Assembly: GCA_029964075.1 (NCBI GenBank)
Contig: CM057147.1
Location: 18,745,513-18,809,512, forward strand
Direction: 5' to 3'
Source: Patiria pectinifera
Lineage: Eukaryota > Echinodermata > Asteroidea > Valvatida > Asterinidae
DNA: 64,000 bases
A program made the translations under genes and the position numbers. The notes below the pieces were generated by a model. That model was not told where the DNA came from and did no database searches. It saw only the letters and a program-made list of their open reading frames with translations. Shown here one piece after another: positions 44,965-56,301 of the stretch (position 1 is its first letter; each line of letters starts with the position of its first letter).

Positions 44965-46035
44965 ACATTAGAAAGCAAAGCATCCTTGCAACAGTTTACA
45001 AAGTCTAGAGAATTGCTTTTCAAAAATAAAATGCACGAAAATAATTATGCATACGAAAATACATGGTTATCAAGTGAGATACAGAAGAAACTTAAAAGGC
45101 TTGTAAAAGCAAGAGTATTTTTAAACCAATAAAAAAAATCTTATAATCTTGAAACATTTTGCTCAAATAACTCAGGCAAAGAAGGGCCAGGAATCGCTTC
45201 AGATTTCACCACAGAGCATTTAGAATCCAAAGTTTCCTGGGGCCCTTAAGCAGGCCCTGGACCGCACAACGTATGACATTCGCGCTCCGCTTTAGTCCTC
45301 GAGGCAGATGTCCCTTTGCATTGTTGCAACAGTTGACAAACTAACTCTATATAATTCACTTTCAAAAACGAAATGCAAGAACATAATTATGCAGACGAAA
45401 ATACATGGTTATCAAGTGAAGAACCGAAGAAACTTAAAAGACATACAAAAGCAAGAGTACATTTTAAACCAATGAAAAAAACCCTTATAATGTTAAAACA
45501 TTTTGCTCAAATAACTCAGGGCGAGGGGAAAAGGGGCCAGGAATCGCCTGAGATTGCACCACAGAACATGTAGAATCCAAAATTTCTCGGGCCCTTCAGC
45601 GGGCCCGGACCCCATGCCGTAAGACATTCGTGATCTGCGCTCGCATATAGTTCTCGGAGCTAATGCCCCAACGCATCGCTGCAACAGTTTACAAACTAAG
45701 TCAATACAATTCCTTTACCAAAAATAAAATGCAAGAAAACATCAAGACGAAAATACATGGTTTTCAACTTTGAAGTACACCAGTAACTTACAATTTGTAA
45801 AAGCAAGAGTATATTTAAAACAATCCTTATGATCTAATAAAATTTTGCTCAATAATTCAGGGGAAAGGGGCCAGGAATCGCCTCAGATTGCAGCACAGAG
45901 CATCTAGAATCCAAAGTTTTTCGGGGTTCTTAAGCGGGCCCCAGACCCAGCGCCATAAGGGCTTCGCGCCTTACGCTCACATTAGTTGCTCCAAAGGTGT
46001 GTCCCTCGTCTAAAGAAATCCTGGATCCGCGCCTG
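44965..46035. repeat. Three-unit ~350-bp repeat block after copy 2
   Basis: Three diverged units start near 44980, 45315 and 45680. Each runs CAACAGTTKACAAACT, AAAATAAAATGCAMGAAAA, AAAATACATGGTT, GGGGCCAGGAATCGC, then CAGAGCATNTAGAATCCAAA. The block ends in ATCCTGGATCCGCGCCTGTATTCAG, which abuts the copy 2 stop codon, so the transcript's 3' UTR would be made of this repeat. The same block follows copies 4 and 5. Confidence 0.85.
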
Positions 46036-46038
46036 TAT

Positions 46039-48302
46039 TCAGACATCCACAGGTTGCTTGGGAGTTTGTTCCATTGTGGATAGTGGCAGGTAGTCTGTAG
46101 GAGCTTGAGTGGGACTCTCATTCTCTCCATCATCATTGCCCTTGACGCAAAGCTGGAAGCTTCTTCCCTCTGTTATACAAGAAAGTAAACAAGAAAAACG
46201 TGCCGTAGTTGAAAAATTGTAGCACATTTAGGAACTGTGGCACATTTAGGGTATTTTCAGAAAGTACATTCGATGAAAGTGGCGTTCCACGTACTCTGTA
46301 ATTTTTTTTTTTTTTTTTTTTTTTTAAATTTCAACTCGTACGTTTTCTTTAAACCAAAAAAACCTCTTTTCCCCTTTTTTTTAGAAGTCTCCAATTTTCT
46401 AAAAGTGTTTTTGATTTGTTTCGAGCACAGACTGATCCACTTGGAAAGCAGACTGGCTCGCGGTCCGCACATATTTTGATATTGATTATTGGGCGGCAAC
46501 CAGTAATAATTCAGTAACTAGTTATTGGCTGATCTTTTGGGGGTCGATTTCTCATTCACAAGTGAATAACTTTTGAAGTGTTTGAAAAATAGCAAGTTAG
46601 AAAAGGAATTTATTATTCGGGATGAAATAGCACGGGGAATGCCGCTTTCAAACCTCAGACCAAGCAAAGGATGCGAAAAGTGATAGGAGAGTAAATGATT
46701 GTATGACTTACTGCCAAAGTTCTCTCCATCCTGAATGGTATCAGGCAGACTGTATCCCATGGTCTCTGGGAGCATTAGAGACAGGACTCCAGCAATGATG
46801 GCGCTTCCTCCAAAGACACAGAGAGGCAGTGGTTCCCAGTACTTGCCCAGGATCAAGATGATAGGAGAGAGGATGCCACTAACACGAGCCATCATGGAAG
46901 ATGTACCCATGCCGATGCTCCGAATGGTGGTTGGATAGATTTCAAGTGAGTAGATGTAGATGTGACCGAATGCTGCACTGATTGCAAATTTGCCTAACAG
47001 GGCTACTGCAGCTCTGGCAGCTCCAAGAGGAATGAAGATTGTAATGAGGCAAAACACTCCACCAAAGATGTAGAAGGCAACCAGGGTAATGCGTCTGCCA
47101 AAACGGTCCATCACGTACCAACAGAAAAAACAGCTGGGTATCTCTATGGCACCAGAGACAAAGGCAGCAAGGTAATCATCTGCCCCCAAGGCAGAGGTAC
47201 TCAGAGATAGTCCGTAATATACCATGTTGGCAACAAACCAGTCAACCCAAAGGATGAGAGTTTTTTTGCGGAGGTTGGGAGTGCGGATCAGATCAAGTTG
47301 GGTGACAGGGATGCGAGAAGGCTGCTTCTTGTCTTCTTTGCTATCTTCACTCAGTTTGTCCAGTAAGGCTTCTGGAGCCTCGGTACCATTCACTTTAGCT
47401 ATCTTTTCAATGATTTTGGTAGCTTCTTTGTATCTGCCTTTTGTTATCAGCCAGCGAGGAGATTCAGGGAACACAATGATCACAAGAAAAGTCAGGACGA
47501 AAGGGAGTGATATAGCTAACTGTAGGTGGCGCCATTCTCTCAGAAGGAATGCCAGAAGGGACAGAATCATGTAACCTACAGCAAAGGCTAGAAATAGCAC
47601 AGTTGTTGCACCTACACGATTTTTAGGACCAACTATTTCAGAAGCTAAGACATATATCATGAGATATTCACCATATGCACAGGCTGCTGTAAAGAAGCGC
47701 ATGGCAGCGTAGGCAGTAAAGTTGGGCACAAAAGATGTAACAGTCGATGAAATTGTGACAAGAATGACACTTAAAATGAAGGTCTTTCTTCTACCAATCC
47801 AGTCGCCCACATAACCCCACACCAAGGAACCAACTAGCAATCCTGCAAACCAAACTGACTGGGCATAGGCAGGTAGATCCTGTCTGTCACAGACCAAGCT
47901 GAAATCTTCATTGATGGTGGACTTGTAGCGTGAGTGATCAAATGCCCAGCCAGCATCGCAGGAGATGACGTCCGTTGAATTCAAACTCATGTTTCTTCCT
48001 ACGTCTTCATCATTCATGACATACCGCTCACACGAGGAGTAGACTTTGTTTCCATCATCATCAATCTCATAGGGAATACTGTAGCTCTTCTGCTCTTCCT
48101 GACACTCAGCCAGCTGGAGTTGGCTGCAGTTGATCATCTGGCTGGCTGGTACTGCACACCAGTGATCGGTGTTAGCAGCCAGGAACACCTGCCCGATGAA
48201 GTGAAAGGGAGGTGGAATAATAACCAAAAACAAGGCAAACACCAGCAGTTTCTGGTACTTGCCAAAAGGCCCGATATGATTCAAAATGTCCTCGTAATGC
48301 AT
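46039..48302 (-). CDS. SLC22-family transporter, copy 2
   Basis: Exons are 46712-48302 and 46039-46169 (intron 542 bp), giving 573 residues with the same exon lengths as copy 1. All MFS and SLC22 signatures are kept, including GYVGDWIGRRKT (Tyr in place of Ser at 164), PESPRWL and DRFGRR. Diagnostic differences from copy 1 are IIPPPFHFI at 28-36, CAYGEY at 208-213, Ala at 220, Cys-Phe at 391-392 and ALLGKFAISAAF near 435-445. The tail ends in KQPVDV. The unspliced frame would run on to a 594-residue product, but the conserved donor (GGCA|GTAAGT) and tail exon support splicing. A perfect DR1 lies 843 bp upstream of the ATG. Confidence 0.93.
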
Positions 48303-48826
48303 GTTGAATTCTTCAGTACTTGATCAGTGTGTCAGCATGAAAAGTATGAGCTGAGCTGTTCCATATGGAAGGGTGTGCTCCCTTTACCAACCACCGTCCT
48401 TTTAACCTAGAGATGAATCCATCAGTGTTACTCAAGCATAAAGTTGTCAAGCACTGTAGTCTGCATTAGCATTGGAAGTACAACGACAATTGCCGAACCG
48501 ATAGTGTTACATTGTTGTCGTTGTGTATAATCCCGCAAGCACAAAGTAGTCTAGCACTGTTTTCTGCATTAATTAGCATTGGAAGTACAAAGATATAGAA
48601 ATACACATGGGGTTTTTGTGTCACTCAATTCTGTAGGACTGCATAACGGTATGCCCGTACATTGTACATGTTAAGTTTTTTCAAATTGCTATTATTTTCC
48701 AAGTACCCAACTGAATTCCATAAAACTTGGACACAAGGGTCACTGAGTCTCGAAGATAATGTGGGATATATTTCATGTGAAAGGTCGAATATCAACGGTC
48801 AGCTGAGGTCAATAATTGATTAAGGG

Positions 48827-49015
48827 GGTATTCTCTAGGCACCCTGCCAAATGCAACAGAATGCAGTGCCAGCCTTGGTACCAAGTACCTACCCTGCCAA
48901 ATGCAACGGAATGCAGGCATGGAATACATGCAGATCGGGACACTGCTAAATGCAACAACTTGCAACAACTTTTCACTACTGGTGCAGGCTGTGGCATTTA
49001 GCAGGGTTAGGGTGA
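48827..49015. mobile_element. ~185-bp insertion upstream of copy 2
   Basis: Copies 1 and 3 read GATTAATTCA here, while copies 2 and 4 (59095-59283) carry this extra segment between GATTAA and AATTCA. The ends are weakly inverted: CACCCTGCCAAATGC and GCATTTAGCAGGGTTAGGGTG. CTGCCAAATGCAAC recurs inside. It marks copies 2 and 4 as sister duplicates. Confidence 0.75.
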
Positions 49016-49144
49016 ATTCATAGAAGTTTAGGTTAAATTTTTGGAGAAAGTTTTTAACATATTGTACATGCTGTTATGGATTCTGATGAAACTTTGAAGC
49101 AGTGAGCCTTGGGTGGCAAGAGACAATTCTTCTTCGGGATGTTG

Positions 49145-49157
49145 AGGTCAAAGGTCA
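49145..49157. promoter_or_regulatory. DR1-type element, copy 2
   Basis: AGGTCA A AGGTCA is a perfect DR1, 843 bp upstream of the copy 2 ATG. The spacer base is A here and G in the other copies, while both half-sites are unchanged. Confidence 0.5.
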
Positions 49158-49199
49158 TGTTGGGGACATTAGAGATCATTGTTGAAATTTAGATGTACC

Positions 49200-50367
49200 T
49201 TTGTCTATCTCATTTATTTTGATGTAACTTTGATTAGGGACTGCAGACAAAGGCGATATCACTTGTAGTTTGTGCATTCATTTCGTGAAAAACCTTTTAT
49301 TGGCAGAAAAAATGGTGTTGATAATATTAATTGAAAATGTAAAGACCTTCAACTCCCATTAAGAATTGCTAAAATTCTTTGTTTTTCCCCAGTTTTTTTA
49401 ATAGATTTGTTTAGCAGCAACATATTAGCATTCTGTAAAAATATATAGAAATATTAATTAGTGAAATTTTTTAAAAACTTTTTGTTGTCTTAAAACATTT
49501 TGATCAGTTCATATCATCAAACATTTATTTAATCATTTTGAAATTACCCATAACCACAACCATCAGGTTTTCATTAACTAAAACTAAAGAACAGAAAAAT
49601 GAACCTTTCCACAAATGTTTGTTTGTCCCTTAAACTCTGTACATATGTAGTTTAAACTTCCGTTAACTGTGCTATTTTGGAATTTCATCCCGAAATATTG
49701 ATTGCTTTTCCGAATTGTTTTTCTCTATTAGCTGTACGAATGTTTTTCATTACTGGATGAGGCATTGACTGGAAAAGTTGACGCATGTTTATTTATTGAA
49801 TTATATTTCTTCACAAATTTTGAATCATTTGCAGCCAGACAATAATTCCATTCTTGCAGGGTAGACTGGTGCTGCCCGGGAATCAGTATCAGTAATGTAT
49901 GGACTGGGAGCCAGTCTGCTTGCAAAGCAGATCTGTTTGTGCCCAAAATAAAAACCATTTGTTTTTTCCTCTAAAGGTTGCAGACGTCCAACAAAGAAAT
50001 GTATTAAGGGTTTTGATGAGGTTGAATTAATACGTACAAGTTGGAAATTTATTAAGAGAAAACTCTTGAATTTGTTCAAGAACATTGGGTATGCACTTGT
50101 AAAGCAATACAAACCATAAAATGCTTTTCCAATATATGTTGGTTTAATTATTTTGATGTTGGCTTTAGCCACAAAGCTATAAATACATAATGATCTCATC
50201 TAAGAATTCAGCTTGAGCCTTTTTACAGTATGTATATATTTTGCTTGACGCTTGGAAACATCTAGACTAGAGTTATAAATCAGACTATTCTTTTAGAAAA
50301 TAACCAGCAAACTACAGGTCACATATCTCTTTTAAAATAACATGTTTGTTTGGAGAAAAAAAAACTA
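49200..50367. other. Spacer between copies 2 and 3, downstream flank of copy 3
   Basis: AT-rich DNA partly homologous to 38500-39740 downstream of copy 1 (ACCTTCAACTCCC, CATAAAATGCTTTTCCAATAT, AACATGTTTGTTTGGAG). No gene is seen. Confidence 0.6.
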
Positions 50368-50745
50368 TGCAGGGTGAGTATAAAAGAATAAAACCCAAAT
50401 GTTGGGACCATTGTTTAAGTGAAATTCTCCAGGTAGCACTTTCAAAATCTAGCATGTCAAAAGGCTAATTCACAAGGTTTCTTTTAGTACAAGAATCATT
50501 CAAATGACTCATGTAATTTTCAAGTTACGGAATTGTAAACACAACCACTGTTTTAAAGTTCTGTCCATGGATCACAAATAGGTAAGTTTTCTGTCAGCAA
50601 AACAAAAACAAAGCACAAATGTGTTAATTGTTTTTGTTTTGTTGAAAGAATGCACAGATTTTGAAAGTGCTACATGCATAACTTCACTAAAACAATAGTC
50701 CCAAGTCCCGACATTAAGGTTTCAGTTTATTTCACTCACCCTGTA
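50368..50745. mobile_element. Mariner-type MITE downstream of SLC22 copy 3
   Basis: Orthologous to 39750-40125 at the same position relative to the gene. The left end is mutated (TGCAGGGTGAG), while the right end CTCACCCTGTA is intact. Confidence 0.88.
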
Positions 50746-50873
50746 TAAGCAAGCTACACAGAATCACAACTTAAAACCATTTTCCCTTTTAAAAATATCC
50801 AAAATAATTTTTTTTAAATAATAAAAATGCATACACCAACCATATATGTATCAAGTTAAAACAACACAGTATT

Positions 50874-53147
50874 TTAAACCATTAAGACATCCACAGGTTG
50901 CTGGGGAGTTTGATCCATTGTGGATAGTGGCAGGTAGTCGATAGGAGCTTGAGTGGGACTCTCATTCTCTCCATCATCATTGCCCTTGACGCAAAGCTGG
51001 AAGCTTCTTCCCTCTGTAATACCAGAAAGTAAACAAGACATACGTGCTGTAGTTGAAAAATTGTAGCACATTTAGGAACTGTGGCATATTTATTGTCTTT
51101 TCAGAAAGTACAGTCGATGAAAGTTGTGTTCCCCCCCCCCTCCAATTCTTTTTATAATTAATAATTTTCAACTCGTACGTTTTATTGCAACCAAAAAAAA
51201 ACCTCTTTTCCCCTTTTTTTAGAAGTCTCCAAACCTCTGAAAGTGTTTCGATTTATTTCGGGCACAGACGTATCCACTTTGCGAGCAGACTCTGACTGGC
51301 TCGTGGTCCGCACATATTTGCTATTGATTGTTGGGCGGGAACCAGTGATAATTCAGTAACTAATTATTTTGGCTGATCTTTTGGGGGTCGATATCTCATT
51401 CACAAGTGAATAACTTTTGAAGTGCTAGAAAATAAGCAATTAAGAAAAGGAATCTATTATTCGGGATGGTATAGCACGGGGAATGCCGCTTTCAATCCTC
51501 AGACCAAGCAAAGGATGAGTAAAAGTGACAGGAGATTAAATGATTGTATGACTTACTGCCGAAGTTCTCTCCATCCTGAATGGTATCAGGCAGACTGTAT
51601 CCCATGGTCTCTGGGAGCATCAGAGACAGGACGCCAGCAATGATGGCGCTTCCTCCAAAGACACAGAGAGGCAGTGGTTCCCAGTACTTGCCCAGGATCA
51701 AGATGATAGGAGAGAGGATGCCACTAACACGAGCCACCATGGAAGATGTACCCATGCCGACACTCCGGATGATGGTTGGATAGATTTCAAGGGAGTAGAT
51801 GTAGATGTGACCGAACGCTGCAGTGATTGCAAATTTGCCCAACATGGCAACTGCAGCTCTGGCAGCTCCAAGAGGAATGAAGATTGTAATGAGGCAAAAC
51901 ACTCCACCAAAGATGTAGAAGGCAACTAGGGTAATGCGTCTGCCAAAACGGTCCATCACGTACCAACAGAAAAGATTACTAGGTATCTCTATGGCGCCAG
52001 AGACAAAGGCAGCAAGGTAATCATCTACCCCCAAGGCAGAGGTACTCAGAGATAGTCCATAATACACCATATTGACAACAAACCAGTCAACCCAAAGGAT
52101 GAGAGTTTTCTTGCGGAGGTTGGGAGTGCGGATCAGATCAAGTTGGGTGACAGGGATGCGAGACGGCTGCTTCTTGTCTTCTTTGCTGTCTTCACTCAGT
52201 TTGTCCAGTAAGTCTTCTGGAGCCTCGGTACCATTCACTTTAGCTATCTTTTCAATGATTTTTGTAGCTTCTTTGTATCTGCCTTTTGTTATCAGCCAGC
52301 GAGGAGATTCAGGGAACACAATGATCACAAGAAAAGCCAGGACGAAGGGGAGTGATATAGCTAACTGTAGGTGGCGCCATTCTCTCAGAAGGAATGCCAG
52401 TAGGGACAAAAGCATGTAACCTACAGCAAAGGCTAGAAATAGCACAGTTGTTGTACCTACACGATTTTTAGGACCAACTATTTCAGAAGCTAAGACATAT
52501 ATCATGAGATTTCCACCAATAGCACAGGCTGCTGTAATGAAGCGCATGGCAGTGTAGGCAGTAAAGTTGGGCACAAAAGATGTAACAGTCGATGAAATTG
52601 TGACAAGAATGACAGTTAAAATGAAGGTCTTTCTTCTACCAATCCAGTCGCCCACAGAACCCCACACCAAGGAACCAACCAGAAATCCTGCAAACCAAAC
52701 TGACTGGGCATAGGCAGGTAGATCCTGTCTGTCACAGACCAAGCTGAAATCTTCATTGATGGTGGACTTGTAGCGTGAGTGATCAAATGCCCAGCCAGCA
52801 TCGCAGGAGATGACGTCCGTTGAATTCAAACTCATGTTTCTACCAACGTCTTCATCGTTCATGGCATATCGCTCACACGAGGAGTAGACTTTGTTTCCAT
52901 CATCATCAATCTCATAGGGAATACTGTAGCTCTTCTGCTCTTCCTGACACTCAGCCAGCTGGAGTTGGCTGCAGTTGATCATCTGGCTGGCTGGTACTGC
53001 ACACCAGTGATCGGTGTTAGCAGCCAGGAACACCTGCCCGAAGAAGTGAAACGGAGGTGGAATAATAACCAAAAACAAGGCAAACACCAGCAGTTTCTGG
53101 TACTTGCCAAAAGGCCCGATATGATTCAAAATGTCCTCGTAATGCAT
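50874..53147 (-). CDS. SLC22-family transporter, copy 3, extended C-terminus
   Basis: Exons are 51557-53147 and 50874-51013 (intron 543 bp). The ancestral TGA after PVDV is TTA here, so the frame adds Leu-Met-Val before a TAA, for 576 residues. Signatures GSVGDWIGRRKT, PESPRWL, DRFGRR and PETMG are intact. Distinctive residues are IIPPPFHFF at 28-36, Ile 204, CAIGGN at 208-213 and Asn 391. It resembles copy 1 in its downstream flank (MITE) and copy 4 in protein sequence, hinting at gene conversion. Perfect DR1 (53835-53847) and DR4 (53681-53696) elements lie 0.5-0.7 kb upstream. Confidence 0.93.
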
Positions 53148-53680
53148 GTTGAATTCTTCAGTACTTGATCAGTGTGTCAGCATGAAAAGTATCAGCTGAG
53201 CTGTTCCATATGGAAGGGTGTGCTCCCTTTACCAACCACCGTCCTTTTAACCTAGAGATGAATCCATCAGTGTTACTCAAGCATAAAGTAGTCAAGCACT
53301 GTGGTCTGCATTAGCATTGGAAGTACAAAGACCTGTATGGCATTGCCGAACCGATAGTAATACATTGTTGTCGGTGTATATAATCCCGCAATCACAAAGT
53401 AGTCTAGCACTGTTTTCTGCATTAATTAGCATTGGAAGTACAAAGATATAGAAATACACATATATTATAACTTTTGTGACCTCGCAAACAGCTGGGGTTT
53501 TTGTGTCACTCAATTCTGTAGGACTGCATAACGGTATGCCCGTACATTGTACATGTTCAGGTTTTTCAAATTGCTATCATTTTCTAAGCACCCAACTGAA
53601 TTCCATAAAACTTGGACTCAAGGGTCACTGAGTGTCGAAGATAATGTTGGGTATTTTTCAGGTGAAAGGTCGTGTGTCAA

Positions 53681-53847
53681 AGGTCAGCTGAGGTCAATAA
53701 TTGATTAATTCAAAGAAGTTTAGGTTAAATTTTTGGAGAAAGTTTTTAACATTGTACATGCTGTGATGGATTCTGATGAAACTTTGAAGCAGTGAGCCTT
53801 GGGTGGCAAGAGACAATTCTTCTCTGGGAGGTTGAGGTCAGAGGTCA
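53681..53847. promoter_or_regulatory. DR4 and DR1 nuclear receptor-type elements, copy 3
   Basis: AGGTCA GCTG AGGTCA is at 53681-53696 and AGGTCA G AGGTCA at 53835-53847. Both are perfect, 534 and 688 bp upstream of the copy 3 ATG. Confidence 0.5.
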
Positions 53848-55240
53848 TGTAGGGGACATTAGAGATTATTGTCGTTTTCTTGCATCCTCGCTGCGATTGT
53901 GAAATTAATTTAATATTTTTGGTCGCCGTTAAGTCTCCTATGGGAGCGCATAAAATGTGACAGGCCCTTTTGTTCTTAAGGCAAAAACAGTCAGCAGGTT
54001 TTGCCAAAAGGCAAGATTTAGAACTTGAGACGTGCTCTGGCAAGCTAGATGGAACGCAGTGTGTTGCTTTCTGAAGTTCAAGCGAGAAAATTTGATCGTA
54101 CAGTCGTTTTCCTATTCTGGATAGCAAACATCATTCAGGCTGCTTTTGGCTCATTTGATCCACGAATTCAAGTGACATAGGTTTACCTTGAGTGATGGAG
54201 ATACTACAAGATAATTTTCCAAATTTAAGCTCTTTTAATTTTGACTTGATGACGTCAAAAGTACCGATGCCACTTTTCCTATTTCTGGATCAGTTCAATC
54301 AGTTCTGAATCGATCAAAAACTGCTTCACTTGAAAAACAAAATCACGCAAGAAAATCAATTTTCTGATGAAGTATTATTTAATTTTTTGAAAAACAGTTC
54401 ATTCTAGAGAATTCCAGCAAATATTAAAAAGAGGATTCACGTAAATGATTTTTAAACTTTTGTCTGCAGCGGGACGGCACGAACATGCACAGACCGAAAC
54501 CTTTGACCTATCACAGAATACGTCACATAAAAGCAGTTAATGCGCGGGTAGTTCCTACTTGCACGCGCGATCCGGAACTAGGCAAAAACATACCGTCATT
54601 CGTTGGCAAATTTTCAAATATTAGAGACTCTACAACTTATTTGATTCAACAAACATTCGATGCAAGAGTTTATACGACTGCAGAGCACGAACAAAATATT
54701 CAAAATCACACGGTCCGAGTGTTGTACCGAGGAGATTTTTTTTAGTGGCTTTTCCGGAACTTTACAGAAAAGCCTGTATTTTTTTACATAACTAAATGAC
54801 GAATCCACCTTCAAAATGTGTCGTACCATGTGGGAATTGCAATCATGGCGCCAAAAGGCAAGATGACCATTTTTCGTAAGAGACCAGTTGCATGTATAGG
54901 AACTGTGATGATTGTGTTATACAATTTGTCTTGCTGCACCGATGGTTTATTTACAAATGCATGTACATGCATAGGCCCTATTCATTGAAATTGAAAATGG
55001 ACTGAATTAAAACCAAGGACATTTCTGTAAAATGTTTGGGCAATTACATTATGCATGCATGAGATTAGTCATGAGATAAATCTGAGCTGTGAATTTACAA
55101 TGTGCATGGAGGCCTAATAGCTCCTCTGTTTTAATTTGATTGAATTACACTAATTTGAAACTTGAATTCAATTTACATGTTCAAGCAGTTTGTTCTTATT
55201 GATAAACTGAACAATTCAATTTGAAACAAAACATTAGAAA
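53848..55240. repeat. Inter-gene spacer, copy 3 side
   Basis: Homologous to 43577-44960 almost base for base, with small indels (for example an extra ATGC near 55055). This confirms that the duplicated unit includes the whole gene pair plus spacer. Confidence 0.8.
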
Positions 55241-56300
55241 GCAAAGCATCCTTGCAACAGTTTACAAAGTCTATAGAATTCCTTTTCAAAAATAAAATGC
55301 ACAAAAATAATTATGCAGATGAAAATACATGGTTATCAAGTGTGATACAGAAGAAACTTAAAAGGCTTGTAAAAGCAAGAGTATTTTTAAACCAATAAAA
55401 TAAATCTTTTAATCTTGAAACATTTTGCTCAAATAACTCAGGGAAAGAGGGCCAGGAATCGCTTCGGATTTCACCACAGAGCATTTAGAATCCAAAGTTT
55501 CCTGGGGCCCTTAAGCAGGCCCGGACCAAACAACGTATGACATTCGCGCTCCGCTTTAGTCCTCGAGGCAGATGTCCCTTCGCATTGTTGCAACAGTTGA
55601 CAAACTAACTCTATATAATTCACTTTCAAAAATGAAATGCAAGAACATAATTATGCAGACGAAAATACATGGTCATCAAGTGAAGAACCGATGAAACTTA
55701 AAAGACATACAAAAGCAAGAGTATATTTTAAACCAATGATAAATTCGTTGTAATCTGAACAATTTTGCTCAAATAACTCAGGGCTAAGGGAAAAGGGGCC
55801 AGGAATCGCCTGAGATTGCACCACAGAGCATCTAGAATCCCAAATTTCCCGGGGCCCTTCTGCGGGTCTTGACCCCATGCCGTAAGACATTTGTGATCTG
55901 CACTCGCATATAGTCCTCGGAGCAAATGCCCCAACGCATCGCTGCAACAGTTTACAAACTAAGTCAATACAATTTCTTTTCCAAAAATAAAATGCAAGAA
56001 AATATCACAACGAAAATACATGGTTTTCAACTTTGAAGTACACCAGTAACTTACAATTTGTAAAAGCAAGAGCATATTTAAAACAATCCTTATGATCTAA
56101 TAAAATTTTGCTCAAATAATTCAGGGGAAAGGGGCCAGGAATCGCCTCAGATTGCAGCACAGAGCATCTAGAATCCAAAGTTTTTCGGGGTTCTTAAGCG
56201 GGCCCCAGACCCAGCGCCATAAGGGCTTCGCGCCTTGCGCTCACATTAGTTGCTCCAAAGGTGTGCCCCCGTCTAAAGAAATCCTGGATCCGCGCCTGTA
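55240..56300. repeat. Three-unit repeat block after copy 4
   Basis: Same block as 44965-46035, with units starting near 55247, 55587 and 55940. It ends directly at the copy 4 stop codon with CTGGATCCGCGCCTGTATTC. Confidence 0.85.
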
Positions 56301-56301
56301 T

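Noticed and set aside
46518..46711. Unspliced 594-residue form of SLC22 copy 2 ending in intron sequence
   Set aside because: The donor and tail exon are conserved in all five copies, whereas the intronic extension differs in length and sequence between copies.
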